Positions 1-7,912 of a stretch of 64,000 bases of DNA are shown here, one piece after another; the stretch's first letter is position 1; each line of letters begins with the position of its first letter. Both the position numbers and the translations under genes were made by a program. Source of the stretch: Candidatus Gastranaerophilales bacterium (GTDB lineage Bacteria; Cyanobacteriota; Vampirovibrionia; Gastranaerophilales; Gastranaerophilaceae). The stretch lies in the NCBI GenBank assembly GCA_947625305.1, contig CANQNW010000003.1, forward strand, positions 147,074 to 211,073. The letters run 5' to 3'. The notes beneath the pieces were generated by a model. It saw nothing but the letters and a program-made list of their open reading frames with translations. It did no database searches and had not been told where the DNA came from.

Positions 1-424
1 TTAATTCCTCAATAATCCGTAATTTTTTGTATGAATTTAATACCAAAAATAAAATACAGCTTGGAATTACCCCGTTTTTAATAAGTTCAAGGTAATTCTT
101 AATTAATATATTCGTCCGCTCTTTTCCGTAACATCCCTGAATTAACATATTATTTATTGTATAACAATTTTGGTAATATTAGTCATAAATTAATGTTACG
201 CATTATTAAGAAAAAGTTCCCGTTTTGAAATTCATCTTAATATTTCTTAACAACATGATTGAATTTGGATATACAATGTGATATATTAAAGATATACGAA
301 AGATATATAATAAATTTTCGTAAGGCACTAAAATTATTCTCTTTCCCTTACGGTCGGTTAGTATTCCCATGCATATTTATGCGGGTTATTTCGGTGTGTA
401 TTAATATTAAATCAGGAGATTATT
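1..424. other. Gene-free leader region before the first sigma factor gene
   Basis: No coding frame here looks real. The left edge carries stops in all useful frames, and a 62-codon frame at 259-447 has no protein-like character and runs into the sigma gene in another frame. The stretch is AT-rich and must hold the promoter and leader of the gene starting at 425, but I see no box pair I would defend. A good ribosome binding site (AGGAG, 414-418) marks the start at 425. Confidence 0.5.
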
Positions 425-1309
425 ATGGCATTAAATTGTACTTTTAATTCGGATGTTGTTTCAGAAAATTCGATGTATTCAGACTTAAAATTAGCCCAAT
501 ACATTAAAGAAGTCTACAAATACAGAAATTTATCTGCTGAAGATGAGCAAGACTTAGCAAGAAGAGCTAAAGAGGGCGATAAAAAAGCTAAAAAAGAATT
601 AATAAAATCTAATTTAAAATTGGTCATTATGATTGCAAAAAAGGTTATTCAAACAAGTAAAATTCCAATGCAGGATTTAATTCAGGAAGGTAATATCGGC
701 TTAATGACCGCAGTAGATAAATTTAATTGGAAATTCGGTTACAGATTTGCGACATATGCAGCTTGGTGGATAAAACAGGCTATGTTTAAAGCAATATCAG
801 AACAATCGCATTCCGTAAAAATTCCTGTCTATATTCAAGAAACCTTATCAAGATATTCAAAAATCAAATCGGAAATGGAAAATTCCGGTATAAGTGAAGT
901 AAAACCGGAAGATGTTGCCGAAAAAATGAATATAGAAAGCTATAAAATCAATAATTATTTAAATGCTTACAAAAAAACTCTTTCACTTGAAGGTGATATT
1001 GAAATGAAAAACGGGTCTGAAGTTAAATTGATTGATATTCTTGAAGATGAAAAAAGTTCTGCTTCAGAAGAAACTGAATATAAGTCATTAAAAAAAGACA
1101 TTGTTAAAATTTTAAATACTTTAAAAGAAAGAGAACAAAAAGTATTAACCTTAAGATTTGGATTAGGTAATTCAGAAAAGCAAACTCTGGAAGAAATCGG
1201 CAGGCTTTATGGTGTTACAAAAGAATGTATCAGGCAAACAGAAACAAGAGCATTAAATAAATTGAAAAATAATACCGTTTTTGGGCTATATCAGGATTAT
1301 ATTATATAA
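425..1309 (+). CDS. RNA polymerase sigma factor, sigma-70 family (group 1/2)
   Basis: Directs RNA polymerase core enzyme to promoters. The 294-residue protein has a short region 1.2, region 2 with DLIQEGNIGLM (about 84-94) and the core-binding/-10 helix FATYAAWWIKQAM (108-120), region 3, and a C-terminal region 4 whose helix-turn-helix spans about 256-280. There is no region 1.1. The start at 425 follows an AGGAG site by 6 nt. A second sigma factor of this family at 44232-45176 is closer to the principal consensus ([19 protein letters not shown]), whereas this one has YAAWWIKQ and KECIRQTE. I infer this is an alternative, non-essential-type group 2 factor. Its specificity cannot be read from sequence. 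It is followed by rpsA after a 118-nt gap. Confidence 0.93.
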   Translation: MALNCTFNSDVVSENSMYSDLKLAQYIKEVYKYRNLSAEDEQDLARRAKEGDKKAKKELIKSNLKLVIMIAKKVIQTSKIPMQDLIQEGNIGLMTAVDKFNWKFGYRFATYAAWWIKQAMFKAISEQSHSVKIPVYIQETLSRYSKIKSEMENSGISEVKPEDVAEKMNIESYKINNYLNAYKKTLSLEGDIEMKNGSEVKLIDILEDEKSSASEETEYKSLKKDIVKILNTLKEREQKVLTLRFGLGNSEKQTLEEIGRLYGVTKECIRQTETRALNKLKNNTVFGLYQDYII

Positions 1310-1427
1310 ATAGCCTAATCATAAGGCATTAGAGAATTAAAAAGTTGTAAGTCTTTACAAACTCTGGATATAGGTGTAAAATAACTTTTAAAAAGATAGT
1401 TATTATAACCAACGGAGTAAGAGAGAG

Positions 1428-2486
1428 ATGAACAGCCAAGAGTATACCGATTCAGAGTTTGAGGCTTTACTTAGCAATTATGATTACAATTTCCAAAAAG
1501 GCGATTTAGTTAAAGGGATTGTGTGTTCTTATGATTCAACAGGTGTTATTGTTGATATAGGCGCAAAAACCTCCGCTTATGTTCCTGAAAAAGAAGCAAT
1601 TATAGATAAAGATGTTCCTTTGGAAGAAACCTTAAAGAAAAATCAAGAGTACGAATTCCTTATAATTCGTGAAGAAGACGAAGACGGCAGGTTCATGCTT
1701 TCATATAAAAAAGTGGCCCTTGCGTACAGCTGGAGAGAACTTGAACAAATTAAGGCTAATGATGAAACAGTGGAAGGAACTATTGTTTCTATCGTTAAAG
1801 GCGGTATCCTTGTTGAAGTTAAAGGAGTGAGGGGATTTGTTCCTTCAAGTCAGTTAAGATTAAAATCAGGCGACAGCGCTGTAGGCGACAAACTTGAATT
1901 AAAGATCTTAACTATGGATATTCAGCAGGGTAATTTCATTCTTTCCAACAGAAAAGTTTATTCTGAAGATAAAGATGAAAATAAAAAAGATTTATTCTCT
2001 ACTCTCGAAGTGGGTCAAATTGTTAAAGGCGAAGTCGTTAGAATTACCGATTTCGGTGCCTTTATTGATATAGGCGGAGTTGATGCACTTCTTCCGCTCT
2101 CTCAAATCTCTTGGAGATGGGTTGATCATCCTTCTGATATCCTTAAAGTCGGTGATATAGTTAATGTTGAAGTTATTGTTATTGATAACGATAAACAAAG
2201 AATCAGCTTAAGTCTTAAGAACCTTGAAAAAGATCCTTGGCTTGAGGCAAAAGATAAAATCAACGATGGTGATAAACTTGAAGGTGTAATTACAAGAATT
2301 AAACATTTTGGTGCTTTTGTCGAAGTATTCCCAGGAGTTGAAGCGCTTTTGCCCAATAATGAATTAACCGAATATCAAAACCAAAATAATACTGTTTTAA
2401 AAGTCGGCGATAAAATTAATACAACAATTATTAAATTTAATCCCGATGACAGAAGAATCAGCCTAAGCATAAAAAATGAAGAATAG
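1428..2486 (+). CDS. rpsA: 30S ribosomal protein S1, four S1 domains
   Basis: Binds mRNA on the small ribosomal subunit and helps initiate translation of structured or weakly marked messages. The 352-residue protein consists of four OB-fold S1 repeats (roughly residues 22-90, 108-175, 195-265 and 280-350). Each has the typical start (GDLVKGIV, VEGTIVSI, GQIVKGEV, GDKLEGVI) and the FGAFV/DIG core. Four repeats is the short form seen in Cyanobacteria and Firmicutes, against six in Escherichia coli. The leader (1310-1427) contains small inverted repeats, for example AATAACT at 1380-1386 with AGTTATT at 1399-1405, which could be part of an autoregulatory fold. The last 11 nt overlap the next gene, so the two are probably translated together. 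Confidence 0.95.
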   Translation: MNSQEYTDSEFEALLSNYDYNFQKGDLVKGIVCSYDSTGVIVDIGAKTSAYVPEKEAIIDKDVPLEETLKKNQEYEFLIIREEDEDGRFMLSYKKVALAYSWRELEQIKANDETVEGTIVSIVKGGILVEVKGVRGFVPSSQLRLKSGDSAVGDKLELKILTMDIQQGNFILSNRKVYSEDKDENKKDLFSTLEVGQIVKGEVVRITDFGAFIDIGGVDALLPLSQISWRWVDHPSDILKVGDIVNVEVIVIDNDKQRISLSLKNLEKDPWLEAKDKINDGDKLEGVITRIKHFGAFVEVFPGVEALLPNNELTEYQNQNNTVLKVGDKINTTIIKFNPDDRRISLSIKNEE

Positions 2487-3015
2487 TTCAAAAAAAATAA
2501 TTGTTTTTTCCGGAAAACAATTTTCCGGAAAAGATACTATTGCACAAATAATTTTAAATGAATTAAAATCCTTTAAACGTATAGGAATTGCCGATGCTAT
2601 TAAATTGGAATACTCTAAAAAAACAGGTTTAAGTCTTGAGGAGATTGAAAAAAATAAATCACAATACAGGCAGGATTTAATAAACTTAGGTGATTGGGGA
2701 AGAGCACAACATCCTGATTATTGGCTTAATTCAATAATTAATTATGACGGAAATGTTATTGTAACAGATATAAGAGTTAAACATGAACTTGATTTATTCC
2801 GTTCTTTCGAGGCATTCTGCATAAGGGTTGAAGCCTCGGAAGATGTAAGAAGTAAAAGGGGCAAGCTTGTTTCTTCAAATGATTCAACAGAAACAGACTT
2901 AGATAATATTACTGATTGGGATTATATTATAAAAAATGAAGGAAGTTACAAAGATTTAGTTAATGATACTAAAAAACTTATAACAGCTATAAAACATAAA
3001 ATGTCATTAACATAA
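2476..3015 (+). CDS. P-loop kinase of the animal-type phosphomevalonate kinase / dNMP kinase family
   Basis: A 179-residue nucleotide-dependent small-molecule kinase. The Walker A loop GKQFSGKD is at 13-20. Further along are a YRQDLINLGDWGR segment (about 63-75), VTDIR (about 96-100) and a C-terminal LDN..DWDYIIKNEG block. This series of motifs matches, from memory, the family of metazoan phosphomevalonate kinase (FSGKRKSGKD, WGEE.R, VSDTRR, LDNFGDFDWVIENHG). The substrate is uncertain: bacteria of this kind normally use the MEP route, so a deoxynucleoside monophosphate or another phosphorylated metabolite is possible. It overlaps rpsA by 11 nt, an unusual partner that implies co-expression. 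A large hairpin element begins 37 nt after the stop. Confidence 0.75.
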   Translation: MKNSSKKIIVFSGKQFSGKDTIAQIILNELKSFKRIGIADAIKLEYSKKTGLSLEEIEKNKSQYRQDLINLGDWGRAQHPDYWLNSIINYDGNVIVTDIRVKHELDLFRSFEAFCIRVEASEDVRSKRGKLVSSNDSTETDLDNITDWDYIIKNEGSYKDLVNDTKKLITAIKHKMSLT

Positions 3016-3051
3016 GAAATATTATTGTTATGGTTTTGATTATTTATTAAT

Positions 3052-3218
3052 GCAAATAATATAAAAATTGCGTTCTGATGCTTCGTATAGATAACTTCTA
3101 AGCTCAGCTTTAAGCCCCGTAACTTGCCTATCGGCTTCAAACAGACGGGGCTTTGTCGCTGCTTCGCAAAGAAGTTGTACTATACTACGCAAGGAACTTT
3201 AATTTTTATATTATTTGC
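3052..3218 (+). repeat. 167-bp hairpin element, copy 1 (conserved apical motif)
   Basis: An imperfect palindrome across its whole length. The outer 18 nt (3052-3069) are the exact reverse complement of 3201-3218. The arms then pair intermittently up to a perfect 9-bp apical stem, AAGCCCCGT (3112-3120) with ACGGGGCTT (3145-3153). The 24-nt loop reads AACTT-GCC-TATC-GGC-TTCAAACAG, where GCC/GGC can form a mini-stem capped by TATC. A second element of exactly the same length, with nearly the same loop but different stems, lies at 61638-61804. It lies 37 nt after one gene and before aroA, on the same strand. It may be a MITE-like repeat or a structured RNA. Confidence 0.8.
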
Positions 3219-3231
3219 AAAATTTTAAATA

Positions 3232-3430
3232 TAAAAAAAATAAAGTTTGAAAACCATATACGGAGTTTCGTAGGTTCACTTACCGAAACAACATCAAGGC
3301 TTCGTCTGCCGGCATAGCCGGTTCATTATTTTTTCTAATATAATTTTATAATTTGGAACAAATTACGAAGCCTTTGGTTGAGGTTAGTGAAACAGAAACG
3401 CAGTATCAGGTCGAAAACTTTATTTTTTTA
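3232..3430. repeat. About 199-bp imperfect palindrome (second hairpin element)
   Basis: The left arm (about 3232-3307) and right arm (about 3365-3430) are imperfect reverse complements. Both begin with a T, a run of 7-8 A, then TAAAGTTT, and both end at the apex with AAGGCTTCGT paired to ACGAAGCCTT. The central part holds a perfect small hairpin, CCGGC-ATA-GCCGG (3309-3321), and an AT-rich tail. It starts 13 nt after the first element but lacks the AACTY...CAAACAG apex, so it is a different sequence with similar architecture. The same 13-nt mini-palindrome recurs at 63690-63702 beside the 5S remnant. Confidence 0.7.
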
Positions 3431-3503
3431 ATTTAATAAATATACTTATAATATTTCTTATGTAAGATTTGCAAATATAAACTATTTATAGTCTAATTGT
3501 ACT

Positions 3504-4778
3504 ATGGATATTACAGTTGAAAAATCAAAACCGCTTAAAGGTGTTATCGAAATTCCTTCCGATAAATCAATAACTCATAGGGCTTTTATGTTTTCTGCGC
3601 TTACCAAAGGAATTTGCAAAATTAAAAACTTTTCTAAAGGCGCTGATTGTATGTCTACCCTGAAAATTATTGAAAACTTGGGATGCACAATTAAATATAT
3701 TAACGATAAAGAACTTATTATTAACGCAAAAAATGCTTTAAAAGCCCCAACTCAAAAACTTTATTGCGGTAACTCAGGCACAACAACAAGACTTATAATG
3801 GGAATTTTAGCAGGTCAAAATTTTAATACAGAACTTTTTGGCGATGAAAGTTTATCCAATCGACCTATGAAAAGAGTAATCGCACCTTTAGAACTTATGG
3901 GCGCAGAAATTATACATAATAATTATAAACTGCCTATAGAAATAAAAGGTAAGACCTTAAACGGAATTAATTATATTTCGCCCCTTGCCTCCGCACAAGT
4001 AAAATCATGCATTCTTTTAGCAGGATTAAATGCAGAGGGTGAAACATCATTTACTGAGCCGTATAAATCTCGAAATCATACAGAACTTATGTTTCAATTA
4101 ATGGGCGCAGACATTACAATAAATGCAAATAAAGCTACTGTTAAAAAATCAAAACTTCATCCGATAGATATTACCGTATGCGGTGATATATCTTCTGCCG
4201 CCTTTTTTATTATCGCAGGATTAATCGTGCCTGAGTCTGAAATAACATTAACAAATGTAGGAATAAATGAAACACGTTCGGGGATTATAGATGTTTTAAA
4301 ATCAATGAATGCAGATATTGAACTGTTTAATGAAAGAACAATATCAAACGAAAAAATTGCAGATATTAAAGTAAGATATTCACACTTAAAATCAACAAAA
4401 ATCGAAGGCGGAATTATTCCGAGGCTTATTGATGAATTACCGATTATAGCAGTCGCAGCAACTCAAGCGGAAGGTACAACAATAATAAAAGATGCACAGG
4501 ATTTAAGAAATAAAGAAACAGATAGAATAAAAGCAATTACAAACGAACTTAACAAACTTGGCGCTGATATACAAGAAACTCCTGACGGATTTATAATTAA
4601 CGGAAAAACTGAACTTATTGGCAATTGTGAAATCAACTGTTATCACGATCATAGAATAGCAATGAGTGCATATATTGCAGGATTAATATGTAAAAAACCC
4701 ATTAAAATTAATGAATTTCAATGGGTTAATATTTCATTCCCCGAATTTTTATCATTGTTTAACAAAATTACTTGTTAG
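3504..4778 (+). CDS. aroA: 3-phosphoshikimate 1-carboxyvinyltransferase (EPSP synthase)
   Basis: Transfers the enolpyruvyl group of phosphoenolpyruvate to shikimate 3-phosphate, the sixth step of chorismate synthesis, in the cytoplasm. At 424 residues it has normal length. Landmarks are the substrate-binding SDKS (19-22), NSGTTTR (90-96), SAQVK (163-167), DELP with the catalytic Asp (310-313) and LRNKETDRI (334-342). The NSGTTTR and SAQVK forms recall the class II (glyphosate-insensitive) group more than the Escherichia coli type; that is inference. It stands alone, without other aromatic genes; tyrA is at 32713. Its 3' end overlaps the convergent gene at 4768 by 11 nt. Confidence 0.95.
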   Translation: MDITVEKSKPLKGVIEIPSDKSITHRAFMFSALTKGICKIKNFSKGADCMSTLKIIENLGCTIKYINDKELIINAKNALKAPTQKLYCGNSGTTTRLIMGILAGQNFNTELFGDESLSNRPMKRVIAPLELMGAEIIHNNYKLPIEIKGKTLNGINYISPLASAQVKSCILLAGLNAEGETSFTEPYKSRNHTELMFQLMGADITINANKATVKKSKLHPIDITVCGDISSAAFFIIAGLIVPESEITLTNVGINETRSGIIDVLKSMNADIELFNERTISNEKIADIKVRYSHLKSTKIEGGIIPRLIDELPIIAVAATQAEGTTIIKDAQDLRNKETDRIKAITNELNKLGADIQETPDGFIINGKTELIGNCEINCYHDHRIAMSAYIAGLICKKPIKINEFQWVNISFPEFLSLFNKITC

Positions 4779-5493
4779 GATAATAAACTTTAGAACCCTT
4801 ATCTTCCGTAACTTTAAATGATAAATAAATTCTTTCGCCTTTATAATCATTGGGCGGAACATCAAAACTGTTAACATTCGATAAAGCAAGCAGGACAGAA
4901 TCATCTAAAGATTCATTTTTTGTACTTGCAACAATATGTTTAGTATCAAGACCGCCTTCTTTATTAATAGTGAACTCAATTTTACATTCACCTGCACCTT
5001 GTACTAATGCAGAATTCCATTTTCTGTTAAATTCACTTCCGATATTAACTAAATACTCTCTTAATTGAGGAGAAATACTTCCAAAATTTTCATTTAACAC
5101 AGGCATAACAGGTCCTTTTGCTTTTCTAAAAGCAGAAGGAAGTGTATTATCCCAATATGTATCTATTTGAGGAAGTTTTACATTAGCAAGCTGTACTTTT
5201 TGCTTAACTTTATCCATCTTTTTGGCTCTGTATGGGGGCAGAAATAATACGATTATACATATCAATAAACAAACAGCCAGAGCAATTAAAGCTTTTTTCT
5301 TGTCTTGTTCTTCTCTTAAAAGTTCTTCTGCCTCTTCAGGAGATAACTTTTTTCGTTTCGGAGCTTGTCTTATCGGCTCAGGCTCATAGTACTTTGTTGT
5401 TTCTTCATATATTTCTTCAAATGTATCATTTCCGCAATCGCAGAAATCAGGACATATTTCAAATTCTTTATTACATTCAGTGCATCTGTACAT
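4768..5493 (-). CDS. Zinc-ribbon, single-pass membrane protein with TonB-C-like domain
   Basis: A 241-residue protein in three parts. Residues 4-20 carry five cysteines (C4, C7, C14, C18, C20) as in a small zinc ribbon. Residues 68-88 form one hydrophobic helix preceded by a charged Lys/Glu-rich stretch, so the cysteine part should be cytoplasmic. Residues about 160-235 resemble the TonB/TolA C-terminal fold (CKIEFTINKEGGLD..., then a D...L.AL helix and a terminal beta strand). It is the last gene of a minus-strand cluster with the FHA-like membrane protein (5517) and the VWA protein (7200). The function is not known; I infer a structural or signalling part of an envelope complex. Confidence 0.6.
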   Translation of the reverse strand: MYRCTECNKEFEICPDFCDCGNDTFEEIYEETTKYYEPEPIRQAPKRKKLSPEEAEELLREEQDKKKALIALAVCLLICIIVLFLPPYRAKKMDKVKQKVQLANVKLPQIDTYWDNTLPSAFRKAKGPVMPVLNENFGSISPQLREYLVNIGSEFNRKWNSALVQGAGECKIEFTINKEGGLDTKHIVASTKNESLDDSVLLALSNVNSFDVPPNDYKGERIYLSFKVTEDKGSKVYYPNK

Positions 5494-5516
5494 TTTAAAA
5501 TCCTTTTAATTATTCA

Positions 5517-7190
5517 TTAAAAATCTTTATCAACTTTTTCTAATAATTCTTCTCTTATCATAATTTCAAATTTGGTATTACCGAGCATTGTTGTTTCCAT
5601 AATAAGAATAGCGGTAGGAAGTGCAGCACCTAAAGCGCATATAATCATATTAAGAATATCACCGCCCATTACACCGGTAAAGTATGAAACGTTCATTGTA
5701 TATTCTATAATAACAACGCAAATAGCAACAAACAGCCATTTTTTAGATTCTTTTTTAAGGTTCTTACTGCTTTCAACCCCGTGTAGAGTTACACCGTGCA
5801 CATTGTAATCACTAAAACCATCTTGTTTTATAATATTAGATGCATAAACTCTTTTCGTAATCGCAAAAGATGTAGCAAAACAATGGAAAGCAAATACAAT
5901 CATGAATGATGCCAAACTAAGGAATACGGGAGATACTTTCAATGCGCCGCCTGCAAGTCTTATAAAACCTGCCGCTTCAGGGAAAATTTCACCTAAAGTT
6001 TGAGATACAGCGTATGCTAAGAATGGTGCTGTTATTACACCTAAGAAATATTCACCGTATGATTTTAATTGAAGGTTAAATATTTTTTCTTTAATATCTT
6101 TCAATCTTTTTTTGGTAATGTTATTTACAAATAATGTAATCCATTGTTGATAATCTTTTACAATAGCCTGAAAATCTTCTCTGCTTTCGTAACTGTCTAA
6201 TTCTTCACCGCTCTCAGAGATAATATTTTTTGTAAAACCTGCAAAAATTCCGAGGAATATACAAAGGAATGAGCAAAGTATTAACATTTGAGGAATTAAC
6301 AAAGGCAGATTATATATATGTGTTGTTAATTCTGCAACGGCAAATACCAAAATACAAGCAAAAATACCGCAGGATGATAACATACTTAATCTTTGTATCA
6401 ATAATGCGGAGGGAGTTATTCTTGTTTTTCCTTTTCCTTGAAGAACTAAGAATTGTCCTTGTTTTAATAACAGGGTAACAATAATAAATGCAACGGAAAT
6501 AAGGAATAAAATTCTATTTTGCAATTGTCCGTTTAATGAATCAAGTCTAATGATATCTTTTACTATATAAGCTATTGCAAAAGGAACAAATACTATAAAG
6601 AAGTTTAGAAAAGCAAGTATCATTTCATTTTGAGAGAGTTTTGCTCTTAAATAATTTGATTTATAAGCAATTTCTTTTGTAATTAGTGCTCTTCTTCTTT
6701 CAATATCAGCTTTTTTTCTGTCGATTTTAATTTTAGTTTGAGCGCCGACACCTGAACCGTAAAGAGTTTCAATATCCTGTTCATTTAACTCTTCATCTTC
6801 AATCATGGTAATTGTTTTTTGATTTTGCGCCCTGCCGATTTTTTCGGCACTTTTCCTGTTAGCAAGTTCAAGTGAACCTGCAACTATTTTAGGATTAGCA
6901 CCTGCAGATGTTATTTTAATACTTACATATTCATCGGCACCATCAATCATTAATTTGCATAAAGAACCGATTTCTAAAGTATCACCAATCGGCTGACCTC
7001 TAAACAGAACTCTGTCACTCTTGAAATTGTTTACCACTTGCCATTTACCGTTATCTAATTTTTGCAAAGACAAGATTAAATCAAAATCTAAATTTAATTT
7101 AAAATTACAATTAGGTGCAGTACCAATGTTTATAACACTTTTATCATCAAATACTTTTTCATTAGTTTTAGAAGTAATAGTAACCTTCAT
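5517..7190 (-). CDS. Polytopic membrane protein with N-terminal degenerate FHA-like domain
   Basis: Residues 1-93 look like a forkhead-associated fold (INIGTAPNCNF, then RGQPIGDTLEIGSL), but the arginine and the SxxH signature that bind phosphothreonine are missing, so phosphopeptide binding is doubtful. After a charged linker come two membrane pairs (about 190-210, 226-246, 272-290, 296-318), a cytoplasmic-looking charged segment (about 325-370) and at least three more hydrophobic segments (about 414-435, 485-505, 512-535). Total length is 557. The start at 7190 has GAGG 7 nt upstream, inside the last codons of the VWA gene, so the pair is translationally coupled. I do not recognise a named family. 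Confidence 0.6.
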   Translation of the reverse strand: MKVTITSKTNEKVFDDKSVINIGTAPNCNFKLNLDFDLILSLQKLDNGKWQVVNNFKSDRVLFRGQPIGDTLEIGSLCKLMIDGADEYVSIKITSAGANPKIVAGSLELANRKSAEKIGRAQNQKTITMIEDEELNEQDIETLYGSGVGAQTKIKIDRKKADIERRRALITKEIAYKSNYLRAKLSQNEMILAFLNFFIVFVPFAIAYIVKDIIRLDSLNGQLQNRILFLISVAFIIVTLLLKQGQFLVLQGKGKTRITPSALLIQRLSMLSSCGIFACILVFAVAELTTHIYNLPLLIPQMLILCSFLCIFLGIFAGFTKNIISESGEELDSYESREDFQAIVKDYQQWITLFVNNITKKRLKDIKEKIFNLQLKSYGEYFLGVITAPFLAYAVSQTLGEIFPEAAGFIRLAGGALKVSPVFLSLASFMIVFAFHCFATSFAITKRVYASNIIKQDGFSDYNVHGVTLHGVESSKNLKKESKKWLFVAICVVIIEYTMNVSYFTGVMGGDILNMIICALGAALPTAILIMETTMLGNTKFEIMIREELLEKVDKDF

Positions 7191-7199
7191 TTTTATCCT

Positions 7200-7868
7200 C
7201 TATCTTCCTATAATTTCCATAAATTTTCTGACTGATTGGTCAACATTTTCTTCTGATGCTATAATAAATCTCTTTTCATCAATTACAGGCAGAAGTATTT
7301 GCCTTACCTCATCTAATTTTTGAGGATGAGCATACATAAATGTAAGACTTAAATCAGGTATATACTTTAAAGTATTTTGAATATTTTTAGGCAAAGTATT
7401 CCAATTAATCTGTTTTGTAATATCACCTTCATTTTCAAGGTCGCCTAAAATAACTATAGCCGGCATATAGCCGTCTTCTTTAAATCTGAGCGCATCATTT
7501 ACGGCTTTTTTAAGCGCCAGCCCGTATGCTGTTCCGAATGCTTTAGGATCGAATTCTCCGTATTTATTCATTGATTTTTTCATATCAACCAATCTGTGAG
7601 GATTCCCGTTATAAACATTATATGCATCTTCAGATACTACATATATTATAGCTTTATCATCAGAATCAAGCCTTTTGGCAATTTTTAAAATAGTATTTTG
7701 CTGTTGTTCTATGGTGCCTCTGCTTGATGCGGATATATCAAGCAAAAAAATAACACCGACAGGTTTAAACTCTGCCAAATCAGTTTTACTTATACCTACA
7801 GCTACCAATTTTATTAAATATACAACTAATACTAAAATTATACCTAAAGTTAACGTTCTTCTAAACAT
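7200..7868 (-). CDS. Membrane-anchored von Willebrand factor A domain protein
   Basis: A 222-residue protein with an N-terminal membrane helix (about 7-27) followed by a VWA/Rossmann domain carrying the metal-ion-dependent adhesion site DISAS (44-48) and a later GDLENEG loop that may supply the third metal ligand. Such domains bind partner proteins through a divalent metal. The first gene of a minus-strand trio (VWA, FHA-like membrane protein, TonB-C-like protein), it lies 44 nt downstream of trkH. The trio resembles the toolkit of envelope or secretion assemblies, but no ATPase or secretion gene accompanies it, so the role is open. Confidence 0.75.
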   Translation of the reverse strand: MFRRTLTLGIILVLVVYLIKLVAVGISKTDLAEFKPVGVIFLLDISASSRGTIEQQQNTILKIAKRLDSDDKAIIYVVSEDAYNVYNGNPHRLVDMKKSMNKYGEFDPKAFGTAYGLALKKAVNDALRFKEDGYMPAIVILGDLENEGDITKQINWNTLPKNIQNTLKYIPDLSLTFMYAHPQKLDEVRQILLPVIDEKRFIIASEENVDQSVRKFMEIIGR

Positions 7869-7912
7869 ATTACTCTCTAAACTTAATTATTAACAAGAAA
7901 ATTTTACCATAT

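Larger units (their letters stand above)
3016..3503. other. Gene-free stretch filled by two long hairpin elements
   Basis: No coding frame is credible across these 488 nt. Almost all of it is taken up by two back-to-back imperfect palindromes, 3052-3218 and 3232-3430, described separately. The remainder (3431-3503) is AT-rich and presumably carries the aroA promoter, but no clear box pair or ribosome binding site is visible before the ATG at 3504. Confidence 0.7.

Noticed and set aside
259..447. A 62-codon frame ahead of the first sigma gene
   Set aside because: It has no ribosome binding site of its own, an unlikely composition, and overlaps the sigma start out of frame.
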